A stretch of 64,000 bases of DNA from Mycolicibacillus parakoreensis (GTDB lineage Bacteria; Actinomycetota; Actinomycetes; Mycobacteriales; Mycobacteriaceae), in contig NZ_CP092365.1 of assembly GCF_022370835.2 (NCBI RefSeq), positions 930,001-994,000 on the forward strand, written 5' to 3'. The notes beneath the pieces were generated by a model. That model made no database searches. It was given only the letters and a program-made list of their open reading frames with translations, and was not told where the DNA came from. The translations under genes were made by a program, and so were the position numbers. Shown here piece by piece: positions 40,083 through 51,316 of this stretch; within the stretch, counting starts at the first letter, position 1, and each line of letters begins with the position of its first letter.

Positions 40083-41234
40083 CTAGCGTCCCGCCGGGTC
40101 CAGCCCCAGCGACATGCCGGCCAGGCCGCGCCGTCGCGTCGAGAGGCTGTCGGCGATGCTGCGCAGCGCTTTGCCGGCGGCCGAATCGGGTGCGCTGAGC
40201 ACGATCGGTTCACCGGAGTCCCCGGCGGTGACCAGCGCCGGGTCCTGCGGAACCTGACCGAGCAGCGGAACGTCGGCGCCGGTGGAGCGGGACAGGTTGT
40301 CCGCCGCCCGCTGGCCGCCGCCCTCACCGAAGAACTTCACCGTCGACCCGTCCGGTGCCACCCACCAGGACATGTTCTCCACCACCCCGGCGATGCGCTG
40401 GCGGGTCTGCAAGGCGATGCTGCCCGCCCGCTCGGCCACCTCCGCGGCGGCCATCTGCGGGGTCGTCACCACCAGGATCTCCGCACCCGGGATCAGTTGC
40501 GCCACCGAGATCGCGATATCGCCGGTTCCCGGCGGCAGGTCCAGCAGCAACACATCGAGGTCGCCCCAGTAGACGTCGGCGAGGAACTGCTGCAGCGCCC
40601 GGTGCAGCATCGGCCCGCGCCACACCACCGCCTCGTTGCCCTTGGTGAACATCGCGATCGAGATCAGCCGCACATCGTGGGCGATCGGCGGCAGAATCAT
40701 CTTCTCCACCTGCGTCGGCCGCGCGGAGCAGCCCATCATCCGGGGCACCGAGTGGCCGTGGATATCGGCGTCGAGCACCCCGACCGACAGGCCGCGGGCG
40801 GCCATCGCGGTGGCCAGGTTCACCGTCACGCTCGATTTGCCGACGCCGCCCTTGCCGGACGCGACGGCGTAGACGCGGGTCAGCGAATCCGGTTGGGCGA
40901 ACGGGATGACCGGTTCGCGGGCGTCGCCGCGCAGGTGTTTTCGCATCTCGGCGCGTTGTTCATCGCTCATCACGTCCAGGCTCACCGTCACCGGCCCGGT
41001 GCCGGGGGTGTCGGCGACGGCCTGGGTGACCATATCGGTGATGTCGCCCTTCATCGGACATCCGGCGATGGTCAGATAGATCTCGACGTGCACGCTCCGG
41101 TCGGGTGCCACGGCGATGTTTTTGACCATCCCGAGTTCGGTGATCGGGCGACGGATCTCTGGATCCATCACCTTCGACAGCGAGGTACGGATGGCTGCCG
41201 TCAGTTCGGCAGTGTCATCGTTTGTTTCCGACAC
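40083..41234 (-). CDS. mrp: Mrp-type Fe-S cluster carrier ATPase
   Basis: 383 residues. It has an N-terminal MIP18/DUF59 domain (about 10-95), then a P-loop NTPase with the deviant Walker A VASGKGGVGKSSVTVNL, VLDADIHGHSVPRMMG and LLLDLPPGTGD. Family members bind and transfer 4Fe-4S clusters to apo-proteins. Usual C-terminal CxxC cysteines are not obvious here (VENMSWWVAPDG lies at that place), as in other actinobacterial Mrp. Equivalent to Rv1229c. GTG start seven bases after TACACT, so leaderless. Confidence 0.92.
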   Translation of the reverse strand: MSETNDDTAELTAAIRTSLSKVMDPEIRRPITELGMVKNIAVAPDRSVHVEIYLTIAGCPMKGDITDMVTQAVADTPGTGPVTVSLDVMSDEQRAEMRKHLRGDAREPVIPFAQPDSLTRVYAVASGKGGVGKSSVTVNLATAMAARGLSVGVLDADIHGHSVPRMMGCSARPTQVEKMILPPIAHDVRLISIAMFTKGNEAVVWRGPMLHRALQQFLADVYWGDLDVLLLDLPPGTGDIAISVAQLIPGAEILVVTTPQMAAAEVAERAGSIALQTRQRIAGVVENMSWWVAPDGSTVKFFGEGGGQRAADNLSRSTGADVPLLGQVPQDPALVTAGDSGEPIVLSAPDSAAGKALRSIADSLSTRRRGLAGMSLGLDPAGR

Positions 41235-41241
41235 ACTGTCG

Positions 41242-41247
41242 AGTGTA
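41242..41247 (-). promoter_or_regulatory. -10 box (TACACT) of mrp, leaderless spacing
   Basis: Minus-strand TACACT is seven bases from the mrp GTG at 41234. It lies inside the convergent-looking gap before the lytic transglycosylase stop (41259), so mrp has its own promoter. Confidence 0.5.
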
Positions 41248-41258
41248 GGCGTTGACGA

Positions 41259-42584
41259 TTACCGTGCAGGTCCGGGGACTGGACCGTGCGGGCCGGGGGC
41301 CGGCCCCGGCGGAGCGCCCGGCGGCATCCCGGGCGCCGGTGGTGGTGGCGCCGGCGGCAGCGCCTGGGGGGAGAACGGCTGAGGGGGTGGCGGTGCCTGG
41401 CCGGCCGGTGGCGGGGGCGCCCACGGCGGCGGCGCCGGCGGCGGGAACAGCGGTGGCGGCATCGGGTTCTGCTCGCCGATGCAGAACACGTCGCAGTTCT
41501 GCGGGCCGAGCGGCGGCTGGCCCGGGCCCTGCGGGCCGCGTGGCCGACCGAAGTGGATCAACGGCAGATGCGACTGCGGCAGGTCGCTGTCGAGTTCGGT
41601 GGGCGCCGGCAGGTCCGGACCCAATCCGTGCGGGGTGTCGTAGTGCGCGTCGGCCAGCGGCGGCACCGGACCGACGATCGGCGGCAGATCCACCGGCACC
41701 ACACCGGTCGCGTAGGCGGCCGCCCAGCCCAGCACGTTCTGGGCGTAGGGCACCGAGTTGTTGTAGCGCAGGATCGCGGTCATCACATGCGAGCGGTCCC
41801 GCAGGTTCATGTTGCCGCTACACAGGTAACGCGCGGCCGCCAGGGTGGAGTCGTAGAGGTTCTGCGGGTCGGCCTTGCCGTCGCCGTCGCCGTCGACGGC
41901 GTAGCGCGACCAGGTTCCGGGCAAAAACTGCATCGGCCCCATCGCCCGGGCATAGGTGACCTTGCCGTTGCGGTTGCTCTGCACGATGATCTCGTTGCCC
42001 GGCAGGGTGCCGTCGAGGGCGGGCCCGAAGATCGGGTTGACCGCGGTGCCGCGCGCATCGGTCGCCCCGCCGTTGGCGTGCCCCGACTCGATGCGCCCGA
42101 TCCCGGCCAGCAGGTTCCAGCTCACCCCGCAGTCGGGATTGGACTCGGCCATCATGCTTTCGGCGTTGCGGTAGGCCGTCAACGCCACCCCCGGGATCCC
42201 GAGCATCCCCGGGGAGGTCACCACCTTCGGCGGGGGCGGCGCGGAGGCTGCGGCGACGGCGATGTGGACGCTGCTGGGCGGACGTTTGATGCTGATGACC
42301 GTCGGCCCGTCCTCGTCGGCGGGCTCGGGCTCCGGAACCGGCATGATCGCGGCCAACGGGGTGACCGGGGTCTGCTGGGTCGGTACCGCGGCCTCGGTGT
42401 GCACCTCCCCGGGGCGCGGCGGGGCGGCGCTGACGGTGCCGGCCAGCACCAGCGGGGTGAGCACCGCCAGCCCGAACGCCGGGGTCCGCGCCACCCGGCC
42501 CAGCCGCTGCTGGGCGGCGGTGCGCAGCCGGCGAGCGCGCCCAGCAGGAGCCGACGTCTCCGTCGGCTCGCCCCCGTTGCGCAC
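41259..42584 (-). CDS. Membrane-anchored lytic transglycosylase with Pro-rich C-terminus
   Basis: 441 residues, equivalent to Rv1230c. It has an Arg-rich cytoplasmic N-terminus, one membrane helix near 38-56 (FGLAVLTPLVLAGTVSAA), then a catalytic domain of the MltB/SLT2 type. GIGRIESGHANGG contains the catalytic Glu; AMGPMQFLPGTWSRYAVDGD and LRYNNSVPYAQNVLGWA are further family motifs. A tail of about 110 residues is rich in Pro. It cleaves peptidoglycan glycan strands. GTG 42584 was chosen (GTGAGGAC upstream); longer in-frame readings exist but add non-conserved sequence. Confidence 0.85.
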   Translation of the reverse strand: MRNGGEPTETSAPAGRARRLRTAAQQRLGRVARTPAFGLAVLTPLVLAGTVSAAPPRPGEVHTEAAVPTQQTPVTPLAAIMPVPEPEPADEDGPTVISIKRPPSSVHIAVAAASAPPPPKVVTSPGMLGIPGVALTAYRNAESMMAESNPDCGVSWNLLAGIGRIESGHANGGATDARGTAVNPIFGPALDGTLPGNEIIVQSNRNGKVTYARAMGPMQFLPGTWSRYAVDGDGDGKADPQNLYDSTLAAARYLCSGNMNLRDRSHVMTAILRYNNSVPYAQNVLGWAAAYATGVVPVDLPPIVGPVPPLADAHYDTPHGLGPDLPAPTELDSDLPQSHLPLIHFGRPRGPQGPGQPPLGPQNCDVFCIGEQNPMPPPLFPPPAPPPWAPPPPAGQAPPPPQPFSPQALPPAPPPPAPGMPPGAPPGPAPGPHGPVPGPAR

Positions 42585-42817
42585 GCGCCCGTCCTCACCT
42601 GTTTGGGCGGATCGTCGACGACCCGCCTGGCCGTTGGGAACCGTTGGGAACCCTCCGTGAACTAGGTCACCATACATAACATCCGTGACGGCAGTGGCAG
42701 GATTGGCGGGGTTGCTGCGCAGTTGCGTGGCCGGCCCGATCACGGCCCGATCAGGGCCGAGCAAGCCAAGCCGCCGTTTGCCACCGGCGCGAGGGAACCG
42801 AGTTGAGGAGTACCACC

Positions 42818-43783
42818 GTGTCCACCGTGTACCGCCCCCGGCGAACCTGTCTGTCGGTGCCGGGCAGCAGTCAGAAGATGATCGACAAGGCCAAACGCCT
42901 TCCCGCCGACCAAGTCTTCCTCGACCTGGAGGACGCGGTGGCCGGCGAGGCCAAGGCGACCGCGCGCAGCCGGGTGGCCGCGGCGTTGAGCACGCCGGGC
43001 TGGGGCGAGCAGGTGCTCGGTGTGCGCGTCAACGGGTGGGACACGCCCTGGACCCACGCCGACATCATCGAGGTGGTCGGCGCGGTCGGTGCCGCCGAGG
43101 CACGACTGGACGTGGTGGTCTTGCCCAAGGTCGGTTCGGCCACCGAGGTGTACGCGCTGGATTTGCTGCTGACCCAGCTGGAGACGCTGCACGGATTGCC
43201 GGTCGGCCGGATCGGGATCGACGCGCAGATCGAGAACGCTGAGGGGTTGACCAACATCGACGCCATCGCCGCCGCGCCGCGGGTGCAGGCGCTGGTGCTC
43301 GGACCGGCCGATCTGATGGCCAGCCTCAACATGCGCACCCTGGTGGTCGGCGAACAACCCGAGGGCTACGTCGAGGGCGATGCCTACCACCACGTGTTGA
43401 TGAAAATCCTGGTCGCGGCGCGCACCCACGGCGTGGCCGCGGTCGACGGCCCCTACCTGAAGGTGCGCGACACCGAGGCGTTCCGTCGGGTGGCCGCCCG
43501 GTCGGCGGCGCTGGGCTACGACGGCAAGTGGGTGCTGCACCCCGACCAGATCGCCGCCGGCAACGAGATCTTCAGCCCGCGCCAAGCCGACTACGACCAC
43601 GCCGAGCTGATCCTGGAGGCCTACGAGTGGCACACCTCGACCGCCGGCGGTGCGCGCGGCGCGGTCATGCTCGGCGACGAGATGATCGACGAGGCCAGTC
43701 GCAAGATGGCGCTGGTGATCGCCGCCAAGGGCCGAGCCGCCGGGATGCGCCGCGGCTCGGAACGGTTCGAGCCGCCGCGTTAG
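42818..43783 (+). CDS. HpcH/HpaI-family lyase, malyl-CoA lyase/CitE-like
   Basis: 321 residues. Motifs of the CitE/malyl-CoA lyase TIM barrel are RRTCLSVPGSSQKM (CoA and substrate Arg), VFLDLEDAVAGEAK (metal-binding Glu/Asp), VLPKVGSATEV, IDAQIENAEGL (second metal Glu) and GYDGKWVLHPDQI. The length, above 300, is closer to L-malyl-CoA/beta-methylmalyl-CoA lyases than to CitE. It probably splits or forms malyl-CoA-type thioesters in glyoxylate or propionyl-CoA handling. GTG start with GAGGAG seven bases upstream. I recall no M. tuberculosis gene at this position. Confidence 0.88.
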   Translation: MSTVYRPRRTCLSVPGSSQKMIDKAKRLPADQVFLDLEDAVAGEAKATARSRVAAALSTPGWGEQVLGVRVNGWDTPWTHADIIEVVGAVGAAEARLDVVVLPKVGSATEVYALDLLLTQLETLHGLPVGRIGIDAQIENAEGLTNIDAIAAAPRVQALVLGPADLMASLNMRTLVVGEQPEGYVEGDAYHHVLMKILVAARTHGVAAVDGPYLKVRDTEAFRRVAARSAALGYDGKWVLHPDQIAAGNEIFSPRQADYDHAELILEAYEWHTSTAGGARGAVMLGDEMIDEASRKMALVIAAKGRAAGMRRGSERFEPPR

Positions 43784-43815
43784 CGCCACCCCGCCGGCCC
43801 GGCGCGCCACCTCGC

Positions 43816-43871
43816 CGAACGTGAAGCTCGGTTCACGCTCGGGCGCGAGCGTGAAACTGCGTTCACGCTCG
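43816..43871. terminator. Two tandem hairpins between convergent genes
   Basis: Hairpin 1 (43816-43841) pairs CGAACGTGAA with TTCACGCTCG (nine of ten). Hairpin 2 (43846-43871) pairs CGAGCGTGAA with TTCACGCTCG perfectly around ACTGCG. The arms are the same in both, so this is a duplicated palindrome. It lies in the 114-base gap between two converging genes, has no U-run, and probably acts as a bidirectional terminator. The arm TTCACGCTCG seems familiar as a dispersed mycobacterial palindrome, from memory only. Confidence 0.7.
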
Positions 43872-43897
43872 GCAGCCGAGGGGCGAGCCCAGCCGGG

Positions 43898-44446
43898 TCA
43901 GCCGCCGATCTGGGTGGCCAAACCGGCCACCAGTCCGGCCACCAGGGAGGGCACGCCAATCGCCAGGGCCCCCACCGCCAAGAGCATTCCGGCCTCACCG
44001 GTGCGCCGGATCCCGGTGATCGCGGACACCGCCAGGGCCACCAGAACCCCCAGCAGGACGACGAAGATCAGTGCGGGCAGGATCATCATCGCCGGCTCCA
44101 TGTCGCCGGAGTTGAGCACTATCACAGTGCCCAGCAGCGCCATCAGCAGCGGGCCGAGCAGCGGTGCGGCGACGGCAAAAGCGAACGCGGCGATCGCCGC
44201 GCGGTTGAACCGCGGTGTGGGGTCCCGCGCAGGCGGTGTCCCGCGATACGGCTGGTATGCGCCCGGCGGCGCCCAGCCCGGCGGCGCCCAGCCCGGCGGC
44301 GCCGGGAACGGCACCGGGGAGCCCGGAGCGCCCGGTGGCGGCGGTGGCGGCAGCGGCGGCGGAGGACCCGGTGCCCCGGTCGGGCCGCTCACGTTGCCGG
44401 CGGCCGACCGCGGAAACCGGCCGGGAAACCGATGCGGTGCCGCCAT
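43898..44446 (-). CDS. Pro-rich DUF4190-like membrane protein (Rv1233c-like)
   Basis: 182 residues. A Pro/Gly-rich cytoplasmic N-terminus (about 1-78) contains tandem WAPPG units from a 15-base DNA repeat, followed by two long hydrophobic segments (AAIAAFAFAVAAPLLGPLLM and the region LPALIFVVLLGVLVALAV) and a third near the C-terminus. This proline-rich head plus membrane tail is common in mycobacteria and of unknown role. A TAGGTT box (44453-44458) six bases before the ATG implies a leaderless mRNA. Confidence 0.8.
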   Translation of the reverse strand: MAAPHRFPGRFPRSAAGNVSGPTGAPGPPPPLPPPPPPGAPGSPVPFPAPPGWAPPGWAPPGAYQPYRGTPPARDPTPRFNRAAIAAFAFAVAAPLLGPLLMALLGTVIVLNSGDMEPAMMILPALIFVVLLGVLVALAVSAITGIRRTGEAGMLLAVGALAIGVPSLVAGLVAGLATQIGG

Positions 44447-44452
44447 CGGACT

Positions 44453-44458
44453 AACCTA
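44453..44458 (-). promoter_or_regulatory. -10 box (TAGGTT) of the Pro-rich membrane gene, leaderless spacing
   Basis: Minus-strand TAGGTT is six bases from the ATG at 44446, within the 97-base divergent region shared with the next gene. Confidence 0.5.
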
Positions 44459-44543
44459 GCGTATGCGTTGCTGAGCAGCAGTTGCTCCGAACCAGCGGGC
44501 GCCGGAGGACACCTGTTGGATCCGCACGAGGAGGATGACGACT

Positions 44544-47400
<2,857 letters not shown>

Positions 47401-47408
<8 letters not shown>

Positions 47409-48231
47409 GCGGGGCGCCGGCCGCGCTACCTGGGCGCTGATCAACACCGCAGTGGTGGCGTATGCGCTGTTCCCGGTGCTGTGGATCTTGTCGATCTCGC
47501 TCAAACCGTCCTCGACGGTCAAAGACGGCCGACTGTGGCCGCAGGCGGTGACGTTGGACAACTACCGGGCCATCTTCTCCGGCGGGTTTTTCACGTCCGC
47601 ACTGGTCAACTCGATCGGAGTCGGGGTGATCACCACCGTCATCGCCGTGACCATCGGCGCGATGGCGGCGTATGCGGTGGCCCGACTGGCCTTCCCGGGC
47701 AAACAACTGCTGGTCGGGTCGACGCTGCTGGTGGCGATGTTTCCGCAGATATCGCTGGTGACACCGTTGTTCAACATCGAACGCTATACCGGGCTGTTCG
47801 ACACCTGGCTGGGATTGATCCTGCCCTACATCACCTTTGCCCTGCCACTGGCGATCTACACGCTCTCGGCGTTCTTCCGAGAGATCCCATGGGAATTGGA
47901 GAAGGCCGCCACCATGGACGGAGCCACGCCCGGTCAGGCGTTCCGCAAAGTGATCGTGCCGTTGGCGGCGCCGGGGGTGGTGACCGCGGCGATCCTGGTG
48001 TTCATTTTCGCGTGGAACGACCTGCTGCTGGCGTTGTCGCTGACCGCCACCGACGCGGCGATCACCGCCCCGGTGGCGATCGCCAACTTCACCGGCAGCT
48101 CCCAATTCGAGGAGCCGACCGGTTCGATCGCGGCGGGCGCGATGGTGATCACCGTGCCGATCGTCGTGTTCGTTCTCATTTTCCAACGACGGATTGTCGC
48201 CGGATTGACCTCCGGCGCGGTGAAGGGATAG
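47401..48231 (+). CDS. sugB: Trehalose importer permease SugB
   Basis: 276 residues, MalG-like partner of SugA with six helices. The EAA loop is [20 protein letters not shown], and the C-terminal [15 protein letters not shown] is invariant with Rv1237. The GTG at 47401 is chosen because it overlaps the sugA stop (GTGACTGA); another GTG at 47386 would add five residues. sugC follows after four bases. Confidence 0.93.
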
Positions 48232-48235
48232 CCCG

Positions 48236-49414
48236 ATGGCCGAGATTGTGTTGGACCGGGTGACCAAGCGTTACCCCGACGGTGCGACGGCCGTGCACGA
48301 GTTCAGCGTCACCATCGCCGACGGCGAGTTCATCATCCTGGTCGGCCCCTCCGGATGCGGTAAGTCCACGACGCTGAACATGATCGCCGGCCTGGAGGAC
48401 ATCTCGTCGGGGGAGTTGCGCATCGGTGGGCGCCGGGTGAACGAGATCCCTCCGAAAGACCGCGATATCGCGATGGTGTTCCAGTCCTACGCGCTGTATC
48501 CCCACATGACGGTGCGCCAGAACATCGCCTTCCCGCTGACGTTGGCGAAGCTGAAGAAGAAGCAGATCGCCGAGAAGGTCGCCGAGGTGGCCACCGTCTT
48601 GGACCTCACCGCGCTGCTGGACCGCAAACCCGCGCAGCTGTCCGGTGGGCAACGTCAACGCGTCGCGATGGGCCGGGCGATCGTGCGCCACCCCCAGGCG
48701 TTCCTGATGGACGAGCCGCTGTCGAACCTCGACGCCAAACTGCGGGTGGCGATGCGCACCGAGATCGCCCGACTGCAGCGGCGGCTGGCCACCACCACGG
48801 TGTATGTCACCCACGACCAGACCGAGGCGATGACCCTCGGCGACCGGGTGGTGGTCATGCACGCGGGCCGCGTCCAGCAGATCGATACCCCCGACGCGCT
48901 GTACGCCCACCCGGCCAACCTGTTCGTCGCCGGGTTCATCGGGTCCCCGGCGATGAACTTCTTCCCGGGCACACTCACCGAGAACGGGGTGCGACTGCCG
49001 TTCGGTGCGGTCACGTTGGACGCGGCGTCGGGCGCCGCGCTGAGCGGGCGGACATCGAACCCGGAGGTGATCGTCGGGGTGCGTCCCGAACACCTCGGGG
49101 ACGCGGCCCTCGCGCCCGCCGGCCCCACCGGCGCGGCGGTGAGATTCAGCGCCACCGTCGACGTCGTCGAATCGCTGGGAGCGGAGAAATACGTGTACTT
49201 CAGCAGTTCGGCGGTGCCGGCGCGGGCCCCGCAGTTGAGCGCGCTGGCCGCCGACACCGGCCAGTGCGTGGCCCGCGTGCCCGCCGAATCGCGTGTCGAG
49301 AAAGGGAAACCGATCGAATTGAGTGTGCCCGCGGATCGACTCGTCCTCTTCGACGCCGAGTCGGGGGTGAACCTGAGCGTGCCGACCGCGGCGCCGGAGG
49401 GGGAGCGGCGATGA
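48236..49414 (+). CDS. sugC: Trehalose importer ATPase SugC
   Basis: 392 residues, MalK/UgpC-type ABC ATPase: Walker A VGPSGCGKSTT, signature LSGGQRQRVAMGRAIV, Walker B AFLMDEPLSNLDAKLR, switch His in YVTHDQTEAM, then a C-terminal OB-type regulatory domain (about 240-390). Equivalent to Rv1238. Drives SugA-SugB. Its stop overlaps the ATG of a further gene, extending the operon. Confidence 0.95.
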   Translation: MAEIVLDRVTKRYPDGATAVHEFSVTIADGEFIILVGPSGCGKSTTLNMIAGLEDISSGELRIGGRRVNEIPPKDRDIAMVFQSYALYPHMTVRQNIAFPLTLAKLKKKQIAEKVAEVATVLDLTALLDRKPAQLSGGQRQRVAMGRAIVRHPQAFLMDEPLSNLDAKLRVAMRTEIARLQRRLATTTVYVTHDQTEAMTLGDRVVVMHAGRVQQIDTPDALYAHPANLFVAGFIGSPAMNFFPGTLTENGVRLPFGAVTLDAASGAALSGRTSNPEVIVGVRPEHLGDAALAPAGPTGAAVRFSATVDVVESLGAEKYVYFSSSAVPARAPQLSALAADTGQCVARVPAESRVEKGKPIELSVPADRLVLFDAESGVNLSVPTAAPEGERR

Positions 49415-50019
49415 CCGACACCGTCGACGCGGTCCGCGACCACCTGCGCCGCCATTTCGTGGCCACCGGGGTCACCGCCGACCCCGACGCCGCCAGCATC
49501 ACGTTCCTCGGCAGCGAGCCGATCGAGGTGCTGCGGTTCGCGCCGGGCGCCGACGGCGTGGTGCACTACGTCTCGGTCGGCTGCGCGAAACACCCGATGG
49601 CCGATCCGACCGAGATCGTCGCCGACCCGGTGCGCGGCCCGCGCGCCGAGGTGGTGCTCGGCCTGCGCAGCACCGAGCCGGCCGCCGGTCTGGCCCGCAG
49701 CCTGGCGGTGCTGGCCGCCGCACCCGCGGTCGACGGGATGGTGTTGGTCCCCGACGCGCTGATCGACTTCAGCGCCCCGATGTGGCAGCGCGACAGCGGT
49801 CCGGTGCCGTTCACCGCGGTGCTTTTGGGCCAGAGCGAGATCGCTGAGCTGCCCCTGGACTCCCCGCGCGAGCCGGTGCAGTTCTTCTCGGCGACCCCGA
49901 TCACCGCCACCGAGGCGGCCTGGGTGCGCATCAAGGGCCCCGAGGCGCTGCGCCAGGCCTGGCGTGACGACCGGGTCGACGTCTTGGACCCCAACCGGCG
50001 CGCCTCGCAGCCGAGTTGA
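49411..50019 (+). CDS. Suppressor-of-fused (SUFU)-domain protein at the end of the trehalose operon
   Basis: 202 residues. The motifs VHYVSVGCAKHPMADP, RGPRAEVVLGLR and VQFFSATPITATEAAWVRIKG match bacterial SUFU/DUF-type proteins, a small fold of unknown function often found beside toxins or transporters. The ATG overlaps the sugC stop by four bases, so it is translated with the transporter. M. tuberculosis has no such gene here. A tandem 19-base duplication begins at its stop codon. Confidence 0.83.
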   Translation: MTDTVDAVRDHLRRHFVATGVTADPDAASITFLGSEPIEVLRFAPGADGVVHYVSVGCAKHPMADPTEIVADPVRGPRAEVVLGLRSTEPAAGLARSLAVLAAAPAVDGMVLVPDALIDFSAPMWQRDSGPVPFTAVLLGQSEIAELPLDSPREPVQFFSATPITATEAAWVRIKGPEALRQAWRDDRVDVLDPNRRASQPS

Positions 50020-50053
50020 CGGCGGTGCCGGACACTGACGGCGGTGCCGGACA
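50017..50053 (+). repeat. Tandem duplication (19-base period) at the SUFU stop codon
   Basis: TGACGGCGGTGCCGGACA occurs at 50017-50034 and again at 50036-50053, separated by one C. The first copy includes the SUFU stop. It lies between converging genes and looks like a recent slippage event. Confidence 0.8.
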
Positions 50054-50071
50054 GGTGTGGGCCTTGTGGGC

Positions 50072-51175
50072 CTACAGCCAGTCGTTGCGGCGGAACGTGC
50101 GATACAGCAGCAGACACACGGTCAGCATCACCAGCAGCGTCGCCGGATATCCCCACGTCCAGGTCAGCGTCGGCATGTTGGTGAAGTTCATCCCGTAGAT
50201 CCCGGCGATCAACGTCGGCACCGCCAACATCGCCGCCCACGCGGAGATCTTGCGCATGTCGGCGTTCTGCTGCATGCCGACCCGGGCCAGCGCGGCGTCG
50301 ACCAGGGAGCTGAGCATGTCGTCGTAGCTGGTGATCTGGTCGGCGGCGTGAACCTGGTGGTCGGCGACGTCGCGCAGGTAGCGGCGCAGCTCCTCCGAGA
50401 TCAGATCCCGGTTGTCGGTCTGCAGACGCTGAAACGCCAGCGACAGCGGTGCGATCGACCGCCGGAGCTCGACCACGCTGCGTTTCAGCAGATAGATCGG
50501 CTCCACATCGGTGCGCCGGCCGGGGGTGAACGCCAACTCCTCGATGTTGTCGATGTCGGTCTCCATCAACCCGGTCACCTCCAGGTAGTGGTCGACCACG
50601 TGGTCGGCGATCGCGTGCAGCACCGCGTAGGGGCCGTGCCGCAGATGCGCCGGGTCGGTGTCCATCGCCGTACGGACGCCCCAGAGCCCGCTGTGGTCAC
50701 CGTGGCGCACCGTGACGACGAAGTCGACACCGACGAAGATCATGATCTCGCCGGTCTCCACGATCTCGCGGGCCAGGCTCACCGAGTCGTGCGGCACGTA
50801 GTTGATGGTTTTGAGCACCAGGAACAGGGAGTCGTCGTAGCGTTCCAGTTTCGGCCGTTGATGGGCGAGCACGGCGTCCTCGACCGCCAGGGGGTGCAGT
50901 CGGAAAACGGTGGCGACGTCGTGCATCTGGTCCGCGTCGGGTTCGTGCAGGCCGATCCAGACGAATCCCGCATTCCCGGTGCGGCGGGCGTCGTGCACCG
51001 CGGCCAGCGCCGCGGCGGGGGTGTAGTGGCCCGGCTGGCGCACCCCGTCGAGGTAGACCCCGCAGTCGACGATGGCCTTGCCCACCGCAGGCGCCGGCTG
51101 CGCCCGGGGCGGCGGTGACGGCGTGCGGCGGCCGGACCGGCGCAGCGACGTGGGAAGTAGACGCAACGAGCGCAC
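50072..51175 (-). CDS. corA: CorA-family magnesium/cobalt transporter
   Basis: 367 residues. A large cytoplasmic domain (about 30-300) is followed by two C-terminal membrane helices; the first ends in the selectivity motif YGMNFTNMP, and the second ends in a basic RTFRRNDWL tail. Equivalent to Rv1239c. The GTG at 51175 has GAGGAGG eight bases upstream and yields a length one residue above the M. tuberculosis protein. Diverges from the malic enzyme gene. Confidence 0.94.
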   Translation of the reverse strand: MRSLRLLPTSLRRSGRRTPSPPPRAQPAPAVGKAIVDCGVYLDGVRQPGHYTPAAALAAVHDARRTGNAGFVWIGLHEPDADQMHDVATVFRLHPLAVEDAVLAHQRPKLERYDDSLFLVLKTINYVPHDSVSLAREIVETGEIMIFVGVDFVVTVRHGDHSGLWGVRTAMDTDPAHLRHGPYAVLHAIADHVVDHYLEVTGLMETDIDNIEELAFTPGRRTDVEPIYLLKRSVVELRRSIAPLSLAFQRLQTDNRDLISEELRRYLRDVADHQVHAADQITSYDDMLSSLVDAALARVGMQQNADMRKISAWAAMLAVPTLIAGIYGMNFTNMPTLTWTWGYPATLLVMLTVCLLLYRTFRRNDWL

Positions 51176-51304
51176 GGCGCGGGCCTCCTCGACGTCCTCG
51201 GGGCCGGGATCGCCCCAACCGTGACGAGGATGCCACGCGCGCCCGCGTGACGGTAGCGTTCGGCCCGGGCCGACGGTCCCGGGCGCCCGGACCGTGAGGT
51301 CCAG

Positions 51305-51310
51305 TACCCT
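51305..51310 (+). promoter_or_regulatory. -10 box (TACCCT) of the malic enzyme gene, leaderless spacing
   Basis: TACCCT is six bases from the GTG at 51317. Confidence 0.5.
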
Positions 51311-51316
51311 GACGCC

